A stretch of 64,000 bases of DNA from an uncultured Prevotella sp. Lineage in GTDB: Bacteria; Bacteroidota; Bacteroidia; Bacteroidales; Bacteroidaceae. The stretch is taken from positions 1 to 64,000 of the forward strand of contig CAAGSA010000071.1 of assembly GCA_900772835.1 (NCBI GenBank), in the 5' to 3' direction. Both the position numbers and the translations under genes were made by a program. Below, piece by piece: positions 34,765 through 43,391 of the stretch. Within the stretch, counting starts at the first letter, position 1; every line of letters starts with the position of its first letter. A model generated the notes under the pieces. The model worked only from the letters and a program-made list of their open reading frames with translations, did not search any database and was not told the origin of the DNA.

Positions 34765-37700
34765 ATGCAATTCCTAATCAGAAGAGCCTTGACGGCTTCC
34801 GTTTTGCCTATGATGTGTCTCACGGCATTCGCCCAGAAGACAGTCACAGGTACAGTGAAGGACGCAAAGGGAGAACCGCTGATCGGTGTTACAGTGTTTG
34901 TTGACGGCAAACCTGGCTCGATTACCGACATCGACGGTAATTTCTCTATCCCTAATGCTTCGCCTTCATCTACAGTGAAGGTTTCCTACATCGGTTACAA
35001 AGACCAGACCATGACTCTCGGAAAATCTTCAAGTATCAACATCGTGCTGCAGGAAGACAATGCACAGCTCGACGAAGTTGTGGTTGTAGGTTACGGTACG
35101 ATGAAGAAGAGCGACCTCACGGGTTCTGTTTCGTCTGTAGGTACAGAAAAGCTGAACGCAAAGGGTGCGCCTTCTGTAATGGCAAACCTCCAGGGTTCTA
35201 CACCGGGTGTGAACATCACACAGAGCACAGGACGTACCAACGGAGACTTCAACATCGAAATCCGCGGTAAGTCGTCGACAAACTCAAACACAAAGCCTTT
35301 GTACGTAGTGGATGGCGTAATCTGCGACGATATCCAGTTCCTCAACTCTCAGGACATCGAGAGAATCGACGTGCTGAAGGACGCATCGTCAACAGCCATC
35401 TACGGTTCGCGCGCCACTGCCGGTGTCATCATGGTGACAACGAAGAGCGGTTCGAACGTGAACAAGACCAAGCTGACGAAGCCGACAATCAGCTATGACG
35501 GCTACTACGGAGTGACAAAGATTGCACGCACACCCGACTTTATGAGCGGCAGCGAATTCATGGACTTACGCTTCGGCAAGTTCCTGATGTTCACAGGCGA
35601 GAGAAACGCAAGAAACGACTTCTACATGCCGGGCGGCACTGCACCAACGACTATCGCACAGGCACTGCTGCTGAAGGACACGAGCGATCCCAACTCCGGA
35701 TACCTGCTCAAGGAAATGGTGGCAAACGGAAACACCTACAACTGGCCGGACCTCGTGACACAGACCGGACAGAGCCAGAACCACTATCTCTCCATCAGCG
35801 GTGCCAAGGAAGGAATCAACTACCACTTCGGCGTGGGCTACGACGGGAACGAGGGTGTATACAAAGGCGACAAGCAGGACAAGCTCAACTTCAAGGGCTC
35901 TCTCGACGCAAAGATAAACAAGGTCATAAGCGCCGGATTCAGCATGAATATGGCTTATATCGACAATGAGTATGCAAACGACGATGCCGTGAAGGTGGCC
36001 TACCGCATGACACCGTTCTCTATCCCTTACGATGCAGAAGGCAACATCAACCACCTGCCGGGCAACAAGGGCTCGCTCGGAACGAACGAACACCAGTTCT
36101 CCGACAACATCAGTCCGCTCGACCTCATGAAGAATACCTACAAGCAGCGCGAGACATGGAGGTTGCTCGGTAATATCTATCTGCAGCTTGACCTGATGAA
36201 GGGCTTGAACTTCAAGACAACCTTCTCTCCGTCATACACTAACTATAGACAGGGATACGTGGTAGGATACGAGAATCCGGACATCCCCGGAAAGACTTAT
36301 GCCGACAAGGATGTTTCTTCTTCATCCACTACTCTGAACCAGCACCGTGCCGTTTCATGGACATGGGACAACATCGTGAACTACAACACACGCATCGGCA
36401 AGGACCACAGCATCGGCGTGATGGGGCTCATATCCGCCATGTCTGCCAACACCGAGAACTACACATGGGTAGCCAACGGCGTGATGTCGAAGACAGACTG
36501 GTTCAATATGGGTTCAGGCACATTTGACGCCGACAACTCAAAGTCTTCCTATTCAGAGAGCAGCATGCTGTCATACGCAGTGCGTCTGAACTATGGATTC
36601 CAGGACAAGTATCTCGTCACCGCTACAGCCCGTTGGGACGGTAGCTCCAAGTTTGCCGACGGCCACCGTTGGGGTTGCTTCCCATCCGTTGCCCTTGCAT
36701 GGCGCGCTTCTGAAGAGAACTTCCTGAAGAACGTTGACTGGCTGAGCAACCTGAAGCTCCGTCTGAGCTATGGTGTGACCGGTAACAACGACGGTATCGG
36801 AAACTATGACACACAGCAGACCGTGTCGGGTCCGATATACTATCCGTTCGGCACCACAACACTCTCCGGCTACTATCCATCGAGCGTTATCGACAAGCTC
36901 CTTTCATGGGAGGAGTCGCGCGAGATCAACTTCGGTATCGACTTCGGTTTCCTGAAGAACAGAATCAACGGTACGGTTGACATCTACCAGAAGAAGTCGA
37001 AGGACCTGCTGTTCGACGTAGAGTTGCCCCTGGTTTCGGGTGGCGGCTCGATGAAGACCAATGTGGGTAGCGTGAAGAATACCGGTATCGAGGTTTCTCT
37101 GAACACAGTGAACATCGACACCAAGGATTGGAACTGGACAACATCGTTCACATTTGCCCACAACAAGAACAAGGTGATCGAAATCAACGGAACTGGCAAC
37201 GACCTTCCTTCAAGCCTGTTGTTCGTCGGCGAACCGTTCAACAACGTGTACGACTACAAGTGGGACGGAGTGGTTTCCGACCGCGATATGGTTGTTCCCA
37301 ATACCAAGATTGCCGAGGACAAGGGATTCAAGCCCGGCGAAGTGGTAAAGGAGTACGACTACTACTACAAGTGCTACGGATGGTCTGAGGGTTCTGCCAA
37401 GATTGTGGACAGGAACGGCGACGGCAACATCAACGAGCAGGACAAGTATCTCTGGAGATCTGATCCAGTCTGGACCGGAAGCCTTACTTCAAACCTGTCT
37501 TACAAGAACTGGGACTTCTCGTTCTCTCTCTACACCAAGCAGAACTACAAGGTAAGATCTGCCTTCATGTCGGAAAATGTGTCATACTCACGTGCAAAAC
37601 AGGGACTGTCTGTTGACTACTACATCCCGGCAGGAACACTGCTTTCATGCGACGGCGTGAATGCCGACGGTACATACGTGAACCCTGTATATCAGGAGTA

Positions 37701-38013
37701 TACCCACTACGGCGACTACCCGATGATTGCCGTAAACAACGGTATCGACGCTTCCAAGTCATACTGGGACACCGCCAAGGAGGTTGTCGACGCCTCGTTC
37801 GTGAAGGTAAAGAACATCACTCTGGGCTACACCTTCCCCAAGAAGTGGCTCTCGCCATGGGGATGCAGCTATCTGCGCCTGTATGCAACAGTGACCAACC
37901 CGTTCGTATTCACAAAATACAAGGGCTTCGATCCTGAGTGGGCAAGCGCTTCGCTGAAGAACGACGGTCCGAGTACCGTGACCTACCAGATTGGTGCAAG
38001 CATTAAGTTCTAA
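34765..38013 (+). CDS. SusC/RagA-family TonB-linked outer membrane transporter (second pair)
   Basis: The start at 34765 (MQFLIRRALTASVLPMMCL) gives a normal signal peptide and 1082 residues; the longer frame from 34693 adds non-signal sequence. After cleavage near FAQ, a CarboxypepD_reg-like domain follows (VTGTVKDAKGEPLIGVTVF). LDEVVVVGYG leads into the plug (NIEIRGKSS, PLYVVDGVI, STAIYGSRATAGVIM). The barrel ends in YQIGASIKF. The gene lies downstream of the isomerase/kinase/transketolase operon, from its own promoter, suggesting import of the glycan that supplies that sugar. Parts of its DNA are nearly identical to the first susC. Confidence 0.95.
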   Translation: MQFLIRRALTASVLPMMCLTAFAQKTVTGTVKDAKGEPLIGVTVFVDGKPGSITDIDGNFSIPNASPSSTVKVSYIGYKDQTMTLGKSSSINIVLQEDNAQLDEVVVVGYGTMKKSDLTGSVSSVGTEKLNAKGAPSVMANLQGSTPGVNITQSTGRTNGDFNIEIRGKSSTNSNTKPLYVVDGVICDDIQFLNSQDIERIDVLKDASSTAIYGSRATAGVIMVTTKSGSNVNKTKLTKPTISYDGYYGVTKIARTPDFMSGSEFMDLRFGKFLMFTGERNARNDFYMPGGTAPTTIAQALLLKDTSDPNSGYLLKEMVANGNTYNWPDLVTQTGQSQNHYLSISGAKEGINYHFGVGYDGNEGVYKGDKQDKLNFKGSLDAKINKVISAGFSMNMAYIDNEYANDDAVKVAYRMTPFSIPYDAEGNINHLPGNKGSLGTNEHQFSDNISPLDLMKNTYKQRETWRLLGNIYLQLDLMKGLNFKTTFSPSYTNYRQGYVVGYENPDIPGKTYADKDVSSSSTTLNQHRAVSWTWDNIVNYNTRIGKDHSIGVMGLISAMSANTENYTWVANGVMSKTDWFNMGSGTFDADNSKSSYSESSMLSYAVRLNYGFQDKYLVTATARWDGSSKFADGHRWGCFPSVALAWRASEENFLKNVDWLSNLKLRLSYGVTGNNDGIGNYDTQQTVSGPIYYPFGTTTLSGYYPSSVIDKLLSWEESREINFGIDFGFLKNRINGTVDIYQKKSKDLLFDVELPLVSGGGSMKTNVGSVKNTGIEVSLNTVNIDTKDWNWTTSFTFAHNKNKVIEINGTGNDLPSSLLFVGEPFNNVYDYKWDGVVSDRDMVVPNTKIAEDKGFKPGEVVKEYDYYYKCYGWSEGSAKIVDRNGDGNINEQDKYLWRSDPVWTGSLTSNLSYKNWDFSFSLYTKQNYKVRSAFMSENVSYSRAKQGLSVDYYIPAGTLLSCDGVNADGTYVNPVYQEYTHYGDYPMIAVNNGIDASKSYWDTAKEVVDASFVKVKNITLGYTFPKKWLSPWGCSYLRLYATVTNPFVFTKYKGFDPEWASASLKNDGPSTVTYQIGASIKF

Positions 38014-38033
38014 TAAAATAAAAAGTTGATACA

Positions 38034-39863
38034 ATGAATAAATATATATATAAGTCATTCGCTGCATTTATGGCATTAGGACTAACAATGTCAAGCTGTA
38101 GTGATTTCCTTGACGCCGAAAACAAAAGCGCCGGTGGAAATGATGCTGATTCGTATTTCAGCAAGACTCCGTCAGCACTGCTGAACACAGCCTATGCCGA
38201 GCTGAAGGACCTTGCCACCGTAATCGACATGAATGAGCACGGAACGGATATGTTCCTGAACACACGTGGCCATGCCGCCGGAGTCTTCAACGACTATACG
38301 CTCACTCCGGAAGACGCCACAGTGAAGAGCTATTACTCGAACGCATACAAGATGATAAACTATGCCAACGGCGTGATGAGCTATGCCGGAGAGAAGAGCT
38401 CTGAAACCTACGAGGCCCGCTTCCTGCGTGCATACGGTTACTATCTGCTCACGCAGCAGTTCGGTTCCGTGCCGTACATCACTACATACATCAACAGCTC
38501 CAAGCGCGACTATCCGAGAACCGACTTGGCTGAGGTGTATTCCAGCACAATAGCCGACCTGGAGGACCTCTACAAAAACTCCTCTCTTGCTGCCAACAGC
38601 CACGAGGGCAGAGCAAGCAAGCAAGCTGTTGCCGCTCTCCTGGCAAAGATGTATCTCGCTGCCGGATGGGATGTGCAGACCACTCTGGACGACGCGGCAC
38701 AGGGCACATACACCGTGAACGACAAGACAAACTTCGAGCAGGCAGCCCAGTGGGCTGAGAAGGCAATCAACGGCATCGCCCTGACTATGCCTTTCGCCGA
38801 CAAGTGGAGCCCGAGCAACGAGGGCAACGCCGAGGAGATATGGTCTGTGCAATACGACAGAGACTCTTACCCCGGCGACAAGGCCACCGGCGGACACTCG
38901 CTGCAGAACAGCTACGGAGGCTACTTCGGCAACATCACCGACTTCGGCATCAAGTATACCGGAAGCGACAACCAACCTACAGCCAAGATGATGCGCCTCT
39001 TCGACAAGGGCGACACCCGCTACGAGGGCACATTCATGACCACTTACTACAACAGTGTGAAGAATGGTTCCGCCGCTGCCGAATGGGGCGAGAACGGCTA
39101 TTATGCCTACTACAACCTCGACGCCACGAAACTTGCCACTCATCCTATAGCATTCAAGTTCTATCCTTACTATGTTACCCAGGCTGAGGTGGAGGCAGAC
39201 CTCACTGCGCGCAAGGCTCAGTTCGCCGAATACGACAACCGCTCCGTGCTGGTTCCAAAGGCTGTACGTCTCGACGATGCAAACAATGTGCTGATATACA
39301 GCTTCGACAAGAACGGAAAGTTCACCATGACCAAGTCAAACTACGAGACTTACATCCAGGACCTGAACTCTTTCGGTAGCGTGAAGAAGTACGACGACCC
39401 CAAGTCTGACCAGGTAACCAAGGATAACGACTACCGCGACATCGTGATCTTCCACGTGAGCGACATGTATCTCGTTGCCGCCGAGGCATACTACATGGCT
39501 GGCCAGACAGGCAAGTCGCTTGAGAAGCTCAACGCCGTGCGCAGCCGTGCAGGCATACCTGCACTCTCTTCGTTCAGCGCATACACACCGGAGTACACCA
39601 CTACTTCAACCTTCACCGTCAAGGACATCGACGTAATCCTCGACGAAAGGGCACGCGAACTCTACGGCGAGCAGCAGCGCTGGGTTGACCTGCGCCGCAC
39701 AAAGCAGCTCGTGCGCTACAACGTGGAGTTCAACAGCTACATCAGCAATGCTTCCGACATGGCGAACGCCAAGGGTGAATACAAGTGGCTCCGCCCGATT
39801 CCTTCAAACGAAATTTCTTCGAACGAGGGAATAAGCACAGAGAATCAAAACCCAGGTTATTAA
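38034..39863 (+). CDS. SusD/RagB-family outer membrane lipoprotein (second pair)
   Basis: The 609-residue product has a lipoprotein signal with lipobox TMSSC, Cys at about residue 22, then SDFLDAENKS. Helical repeats (YSNAYKMINYANGVMSYAG; ARFLRAYGYYLLTQQFGS) and a RagB/SusD C-terminal block (YLVAAEAYYMAGQ; VILDERARELYGEQQRWVDL) are present, and the end LRPIPSNEISSNEG...NQNPGY is typical. It pairs with the susC 20 bases upstream and is followed 21 bases later by a small lipoprotein gene. Confidence 0.95.
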   Translation: MNKYIYKSFAAFMALGLTMSSCSDFLDAENKSAGGNDADSYFSKTPSALLNTAYAELKDLATVIDMNEHGTDMFLNTRGHAAGVFNDYTLTPEDATVKSYYSNAYKMINYANGVMSYAGEKSSETYEARFLRAYGYYLLTQQFGSVPYITTYINSSKRDYPRTDLAEVYSSTIADLEDLYKNSSLAANSHEGRASKQAVAALLAKMYLAAGWDVQTTLDDAAQGTYTVNDKTNFEQAAQWAEKAINGIALTMPFADKWSPSNEGNAEEIWSVQYDRDSYPGDKATGGHSLQNSYGGYFGNITDFGIKYTGSDNQPTAKMMRLFDKGDTRYEGTFMTTYYNSVKNGSAAAEWGENGYYAYYNLDATKLATHPIAFKFYPYYVTQAEVEADLTARKAQFAEYDNRSVLVPKAVRLDDANNVLIYSFDKNGKFTMTKSNYETYIQDLNSFGSVKKYDDPKSDQVTKDNDYRDIVIFHVSDMYLVAAEAYYMAGQTGKSLEKLNAVRSRAGIPALSSFSAYTPEYTTTSTFTVKDIDVILDERARELYGEQQRWVDLRRTKQLVRYNVEFNSYISNASDMANAKGEYKWLRPIPSNEISSNEGISTENQNPGY

Positions 39864-39884
39864 TCTGTTAAATTAGAAATCAAG

Positions 39885-40364
39885 ATGAAAAAGATAATAT
39901 GCGGACTGCTGTTTATCCTGGCATGCGGCGCAACATTCACCGCCTGCTCTGACGACGACGACGACTTGCAGAAGCACGCTACTGCTCCTGAAACGGCATC
40001 TGCCGGAACTTACTCGGGAACATGGACCAAGGCCCAGATTGGCGCAACCACTGAACATGCCACCGGCGAGGGAACTATGGTTCTCGCAGCTGCCGTTGAC
40101 GAGAATGGAAACCAGATTCCCTACGCTACCACCGTCACGGTGAAAAGCGAGAGCCTGAAGCTCGACAAGACGAGCATCGCCAATGTGGCATGGAGCAACG
40201 ACAACATGTCGTTCTCAAGCCAGGTACTCTCCAACGGCTTCGGCACAAAGTTCAGCGGACGCGTTCTCGCCGACGGTTCTGCAAGCATTTCATTCACCAT
40301 AACTGAAAAGCAGGGCCGCAAGACTTTCAACTACCTTTATACATTCAAAGGCAACAAGCAATAA
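39885..40364 (+). CDS. Small surface lipoprotein, calycin-like beta-barrel candidate
   Basis: The 159-residue product has a lipoprotein signal with lipobox FTACSDDDDD; the Cys followed by an acidic run is a known surface-export signal for Bacteroidota lipoproteins. The mature part is strand-rich (GTYSGTWTKAQIG; SISFTITEKQGRKTFNYLYTF), like the small calycin-like lipoproteins found after SusD genes. It occupies the SusE/SusF position and probably binds glycan at the cell surface. No catalytic motif is visible. Confidence 0.8.
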   Translation: MKKIICGLLFILACGATFTACSDDDDDLQKHATAPETASAGTYSGTWTKAQIGATTEHATGEGTMVLAAAVDENGNQIPYATTVTVKSESLKLDKTSIANVAWSNDNMSFSSQVLSNGFGTKFSGRVLADGSASISFTITEKQGRKTFNYLYTFKGNKQ

Positions 40365-40455
40365 AGCAATAAAAAAACTAATAGGGCGTGGCGGAAGCAC
40401 TTCATGACTCTCCGCCACCCCAAATAAAACATTAACATCAAAAATATAAATTATT

Positions 40456-41403
40456 ATGAAAAAGAGTTTACTTTTTGCTGCACTCGTTATGGGTGCCATG
40501 AGCGCAAACGCTCAGTCAGAGTATTGTGCAACTGATCCTGAATCTGCAGGCATCTCTTCTGAAGTTGCTGCCATCGCAGGCGGTACTGTTATAGGCCAGT
40601 CGGAGAACGTGACAATGAAGATTGCCTACGACGACAACTGCAAGTCTACCCAGATCAAGTTCCAGGACTACGACAAGATCCTCATCAACGGAACAGAGTA
40701 TGAGGTAGGCAACGGCGTTACCGGTTCTACCAACCCTTCAGGCCAGGCTCTTGCCGACGGCGCTTCTACTGCTCCTTCAACAGGTTTCGTTGTGCAGTTC
40801 GACGTTAAGAAGGACGGCTACCTCACAGTAATCGGCAAGATTTCTTCAAACAAGGAGTACTATGTATGGGAAGGCGATGCTACCTACGCTTCACCTATGG
40901 CCTACACTCTGGCAATGGACTTCTCTGCTGCTGCCAAGGCAGACGCTCCCACTCTGAAATACTCTATCCCTGCAACAAGCGAGGGCTACGTGGATTTCGC
41001 TGCTGCCGACATCACTACATATCTGAACGGCACAAAGTTCTTCTGGCCTGAGCAGATAATCTTCGGTGCTGAGTCTGCAATCAAGAAGAACGGCGTAGGT
41101 GTCATCACATTCCCTGTATTCGCAGAGGCTGGTTCATACCTCGTACATGCTGCCGGTTCCAAGATTTCCACCTGCGGTGCAGTATTCACGACAGAGCCTG
41201 TAACATCAGTTATTCTGAAGTCTACAGCCACTGAGAATACTCCTGCCGACTGTATCCTTATCGGCGATGCCACTGGCATCAGCAGCGTTGCCGCTTCTCA
41301 GGCCGACGCCAAGGCACCTGTGTACAACCTGGCTGGCCAGCGCGTGAACGCTAATTTCAAGGGTATCGCTATCCAGAACGGCAAGAAGTTCATGGTTAAG
41401 TAA
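40456..41403 (+). CDS. Secreted protein with T9SS-like C-terminal sorting motif
   Basis: The 315-residue product begins with a clear signal peptide (MKKSLLFAALVMGAMSANAQ). The body is strand-rich with no recognised catalytic site. The C-terminus, APVYNLAGQRVNANFKG followed by IAIQNGKKFMVK, matches the conserved end of Prevotella proteins with T9SS type A sorting domains (YNLxGQRV … GIxIxNGKKxxxK). The signal peptide gets it to the periplasm and the tail would direct it through T9SS. It lies 91 bases after the lipoprotein gene and ends the second Sus unit at a terminator. Codons are richer in T-ending forms than its neighbours. Confidence 0.8.
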   Translation: MKKSLLFAALVMGAMSANAQSEYCATDPESAGISSEVAAIAGGTVIGQSENVTMKIAYDDNCKSTQIKFQDYDKILINGTEYEVGNGVTGSTNPSGQALADGASTAPSTGFVVQFDVKKDGYLTVIGKISSNKEYYVWEGDATYASPMAYTLAMDFSAAAKADAPTLKYSIPATSEGYVDFAAADITTYLNGTKFFWPEQIIFGAESAIKKNGVGVITFPVFAEAGSYLVHAAGSKISTCGAVFTTEPVTSVILKSTATENTPADCILIGDATGISSVAASQADAKAPVYNLAGQRVNANFKGIAIQNGKKFMVK

Positions 41404-41473
41404 TACACAAACATTGAGCGCATATTTTTTTCATATTGTCGCCTCTTGAACAAGCCGCGGCAATAGCATAACG

Positions 41474-41522
41474 GAAACTGCACCATAACAGCAAATGCTC
41501 TATGGCGCGGTTTCTTTTTTTA
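41474..41522 (+). terminator. Intrinsic terminator ending the second Sus unit
   Basis: GAAACTGCACCATA (41474–41487) pairs, with one wobble and one mismatch, with TATGGCGCGGTTTC (41501–41514), followed by a run of T. Confidence 0.8.
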
Positions 41523-41540
41523 TATACAATCCCGAAACTT

Positions 41541-41605
41541 CGGTTATTCAGCTTACCCCCAAAAAACGGTTATTAGTCCGTTAAACCCTAAATCGGTCAT
41601 TAAAG
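41541..41605. repeat. Short repeat, three CGGTTATTA-like units
   Basis: CGGTTATTC, CGGTTATTA and CGGTCATTA start at 41541, 41567 and 41594, 26–27 bases apart. This is weaker than the 22-bp arrays. Confidence 0.35.
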
Positions 41606-41944
41606 CTTGCTTGTACTTTGTTTTTTTTTATAAGAAATGAACAACATTCTATAATCCTGAAATTCCTGACAGAAAATTAATTCGTGGAAAAATTCGTGGA
41701 TAATTTATGATAATTCGTGTTCAAAAAAATCATAATGAATTACCGCACACCAAGGCAGGAGGAAAAACAAATTAACATCCGTTTACGTTCTGCACCAATT
41801 AATTTAACACGCACATTTCGAAATTATTTACATTGTTCTTTACTCTTATTTCCCAATCCTGCCCGTTGCACGGTTTTCCGCTCCGACGAGCCTCCGGCAA
41901 AGCGCGGATATCTGTCGCTTTTTATTACAAAATCACTCAAAATC

Positions 41945-42189
41945 ACCTCCGGGAACGGCTCATACCCCCACTCGTTCATCAAAAACTTTTTGATCGTTCA
42001 TAACGAACGGTTAAAGCGTTCATTACGAATGACCGAAAAGTTAGCCCTATTCTCCAAGAGCAAAAAACATATCCCATTGAAACACAACACTTTACGCGAA
42101 GCGGAAAATTTTGCGATTTTTCCGCACACTAATTCTTTTTTTCGCAAATACGCCATTCTCAGAGCGCGGAAGACACCATTATTTAACAC
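41945..42189 (-). repeat. Dispersed repeat, copy B (inverted relative to copy A)
   Basis: Read on the minus strand this matches 605–835. It has an open frame of about 63 codons that aligns gaplessly with copy A over 55 residues, then an in-frame TGA where copy A has CGA. Similarity continues beyond the stop (KKFLMNEW against QKFLMKTL), so copy B looks like a decayed coding frame or a non-coding structured repeat. The core has overlapping palindromes around AATGAACG and CGTTATGAACG. The remainder of 41404–42250 holds the terminator and the 41541 repeat only. Confidence 0.55.
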
Positions 42190-42250
42190 TTCGGAAACGC
42201 AAATATGTTAAAAACAGTTTAAATCAGCCGCACGACAGCACTCGCCACGC

Positions 42251-42898
42251 CTACAGCTGTCCGCTCTCCACGAGCCTCACCACGCGCTCCGTCTCGCGGT
42301 CCTCGCCCTCGGGGTCGTATTTCTTGGTGAGGCTCGCGCCGAATGTCCAGGCGAACGCCTGGTAGAATCCGGCACGTATGGGGCCGAGGAACGCCTTTAT
42401 CAGCTGATACGTGGAAGAGTTGCACTCGCGGTAGACGAGCTTTATGAGCAGCTTGCCCTGCGCAAAGGTGAGCTTCTTCATCCTCGGCATATACTCCTTC
42501 TTTATGCATTCCTCCACGAGCTTCAGATGCTTGTCCTTCGCCTTCTTGTTGGGCAGCGTCTGCAGATATTCGTAGGTCTCGATTATGATGTGGTTCACTT
42601 CCTTGGCTATGGGCAGCACCTTCTTCACGTTGTACACCAGCCGCGTGTAGCGGCGGCGCGCCTTCTCCGACTTGAACACCTGCGGCGGATACACGTACAC
42701 GTTGTTCAGCTCCACATACTGTATGCTGTCGCCGGCGTGCATCACGCGGCCCACCTTCACCATGGGCACGAACGTCGGACTCTCCATGTCCACCTCTCTG
42801 TCTTCCGGCTTCACGTCGCTTTCTATCTGCGCCGCCGCCGGCAGTGCGGCAATAGTGAGCAGCGTTGTCAGTATTATCGTCAGTATCTTTCTCATCAT
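42251..42898 (-). CDS. DUF4294-type secreted protein
   Basis: The start at 42898 gives MMRKILTIILTTLLTIAALP, a clean signal peptide; the longer frame from 42991 places it internally and runs over a promoter element. The 215-residue product resembles the Bacteroidota DUF4294 family: GDSIQYVELNNVYVYPPQVF, then a basic helical region (EKARRRYTRLVYNVKKVLPIAKEVN) and RMKKLTFAQGKLLIKLVYRE. The function of this family is not known to me. The promoter TACTTTTG lies 5 bases before the start, so the mRNA may be leaderless. It is divergent from the LtaS-like gene. Confidence 0.8.
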   Translation of the reverse strand: MMRKILTIILTTLLTIAALPAAAQIESDVKPEDREVDMESPTFVPMVKVGRVMHAGDSIQYVELNNVYVYPPQVFKSEKARRRYTRLVYNVKKVLPIAKEVNHIIIETYEYLQTLPNKKAKDKHLKLVEECIKKEYMPRMKKLTFAQGKLLIKLVYRECNSSTYQLIKAFLGPIRAGFYQAFAWTFGASLTKKYDPEGEDRETERVVRLVESGQL

Positions 42899-42902
42899 GT
42901 GG

Positions 42903-42910
42903 CAAAAGTA
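42903..42910 (-). promoter_or_regulatory. -7 promoter element TACTTTTG overlapping the leader
   Basis: Minus-strand TACTTTTG followed by CCACATG puts transcription start at or beside the ATG at 42898. Confidence 0.5.
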
Positions 42911-43281
42911 ATGATAATAGTGCAGTTTACGTTGTTCTCCCCCCACATTTAACAGAATTTTGTTTACGCAGAGATTATGGAAACCGTTCATTGTCGGAAG
43001 ACAACAAGTCGGATATTTTCTTATTTACTAAAACATAACGCTGTTTTCCCATCGTTCACTCCAGTCTCTTTCGGGATAAAGGCATAATCCAAGCAAGCCC
43101 TAATTACCGATTTGGATTGAAGCATGGAATGCAAATAGCCTGGCATTACTACATTCGTCACACCGTATGGCCCATATAATAATATGTATGCAAGAAAGAT
43201 AAACAGGCAAGTGACGGGAAACGACCTGTTCTGAAAAGCTACGCCTTATAATACGGCAGACGACAACCGGTCAGGCTAATG

Positions 43282-43320
43282 AATCAAAATTTGCAATTCT
43301 TTTCCTTGCAAATTTTGATT
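43282..43320. other. Perfect 15-bp inverted repeat upstream of the LtaS-like gene
   Basis: AATCAAAATTTGCAA (43282–43296) and its exact complement at 43306–43320 enclose TTCTTTTCC. It lies just ahead of a -7 element at 43337, so it is an operator candidate or the 3' end of an upstream transcript. Nothing else is seen in the rest of the 42899–43391 gap. Confidence 0.6.
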
Positions 43321-43336
43321 TGTATACGGTTTGCAC

Positions 43337-43344
43337 TACCTTTG
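43337..43344 (+). promoter_or_regulatory. Promoter element for the LtaS-like gene
   Basis: TACCTTTG matches TAnnTTTG, 47 bases before the start codon. Confidence 0.5.
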
Positions 43345-43391
43345 CCGCATAGAAACATTACAACTGGAAAAAATTTACTACAACTGGAAAA

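Noticed and set aside
42990..43280. tRNA or other structured RNA in the divergent gap
   Set aside because: No cloverleaf arms or GTTCRANTC-type arm found by eye.
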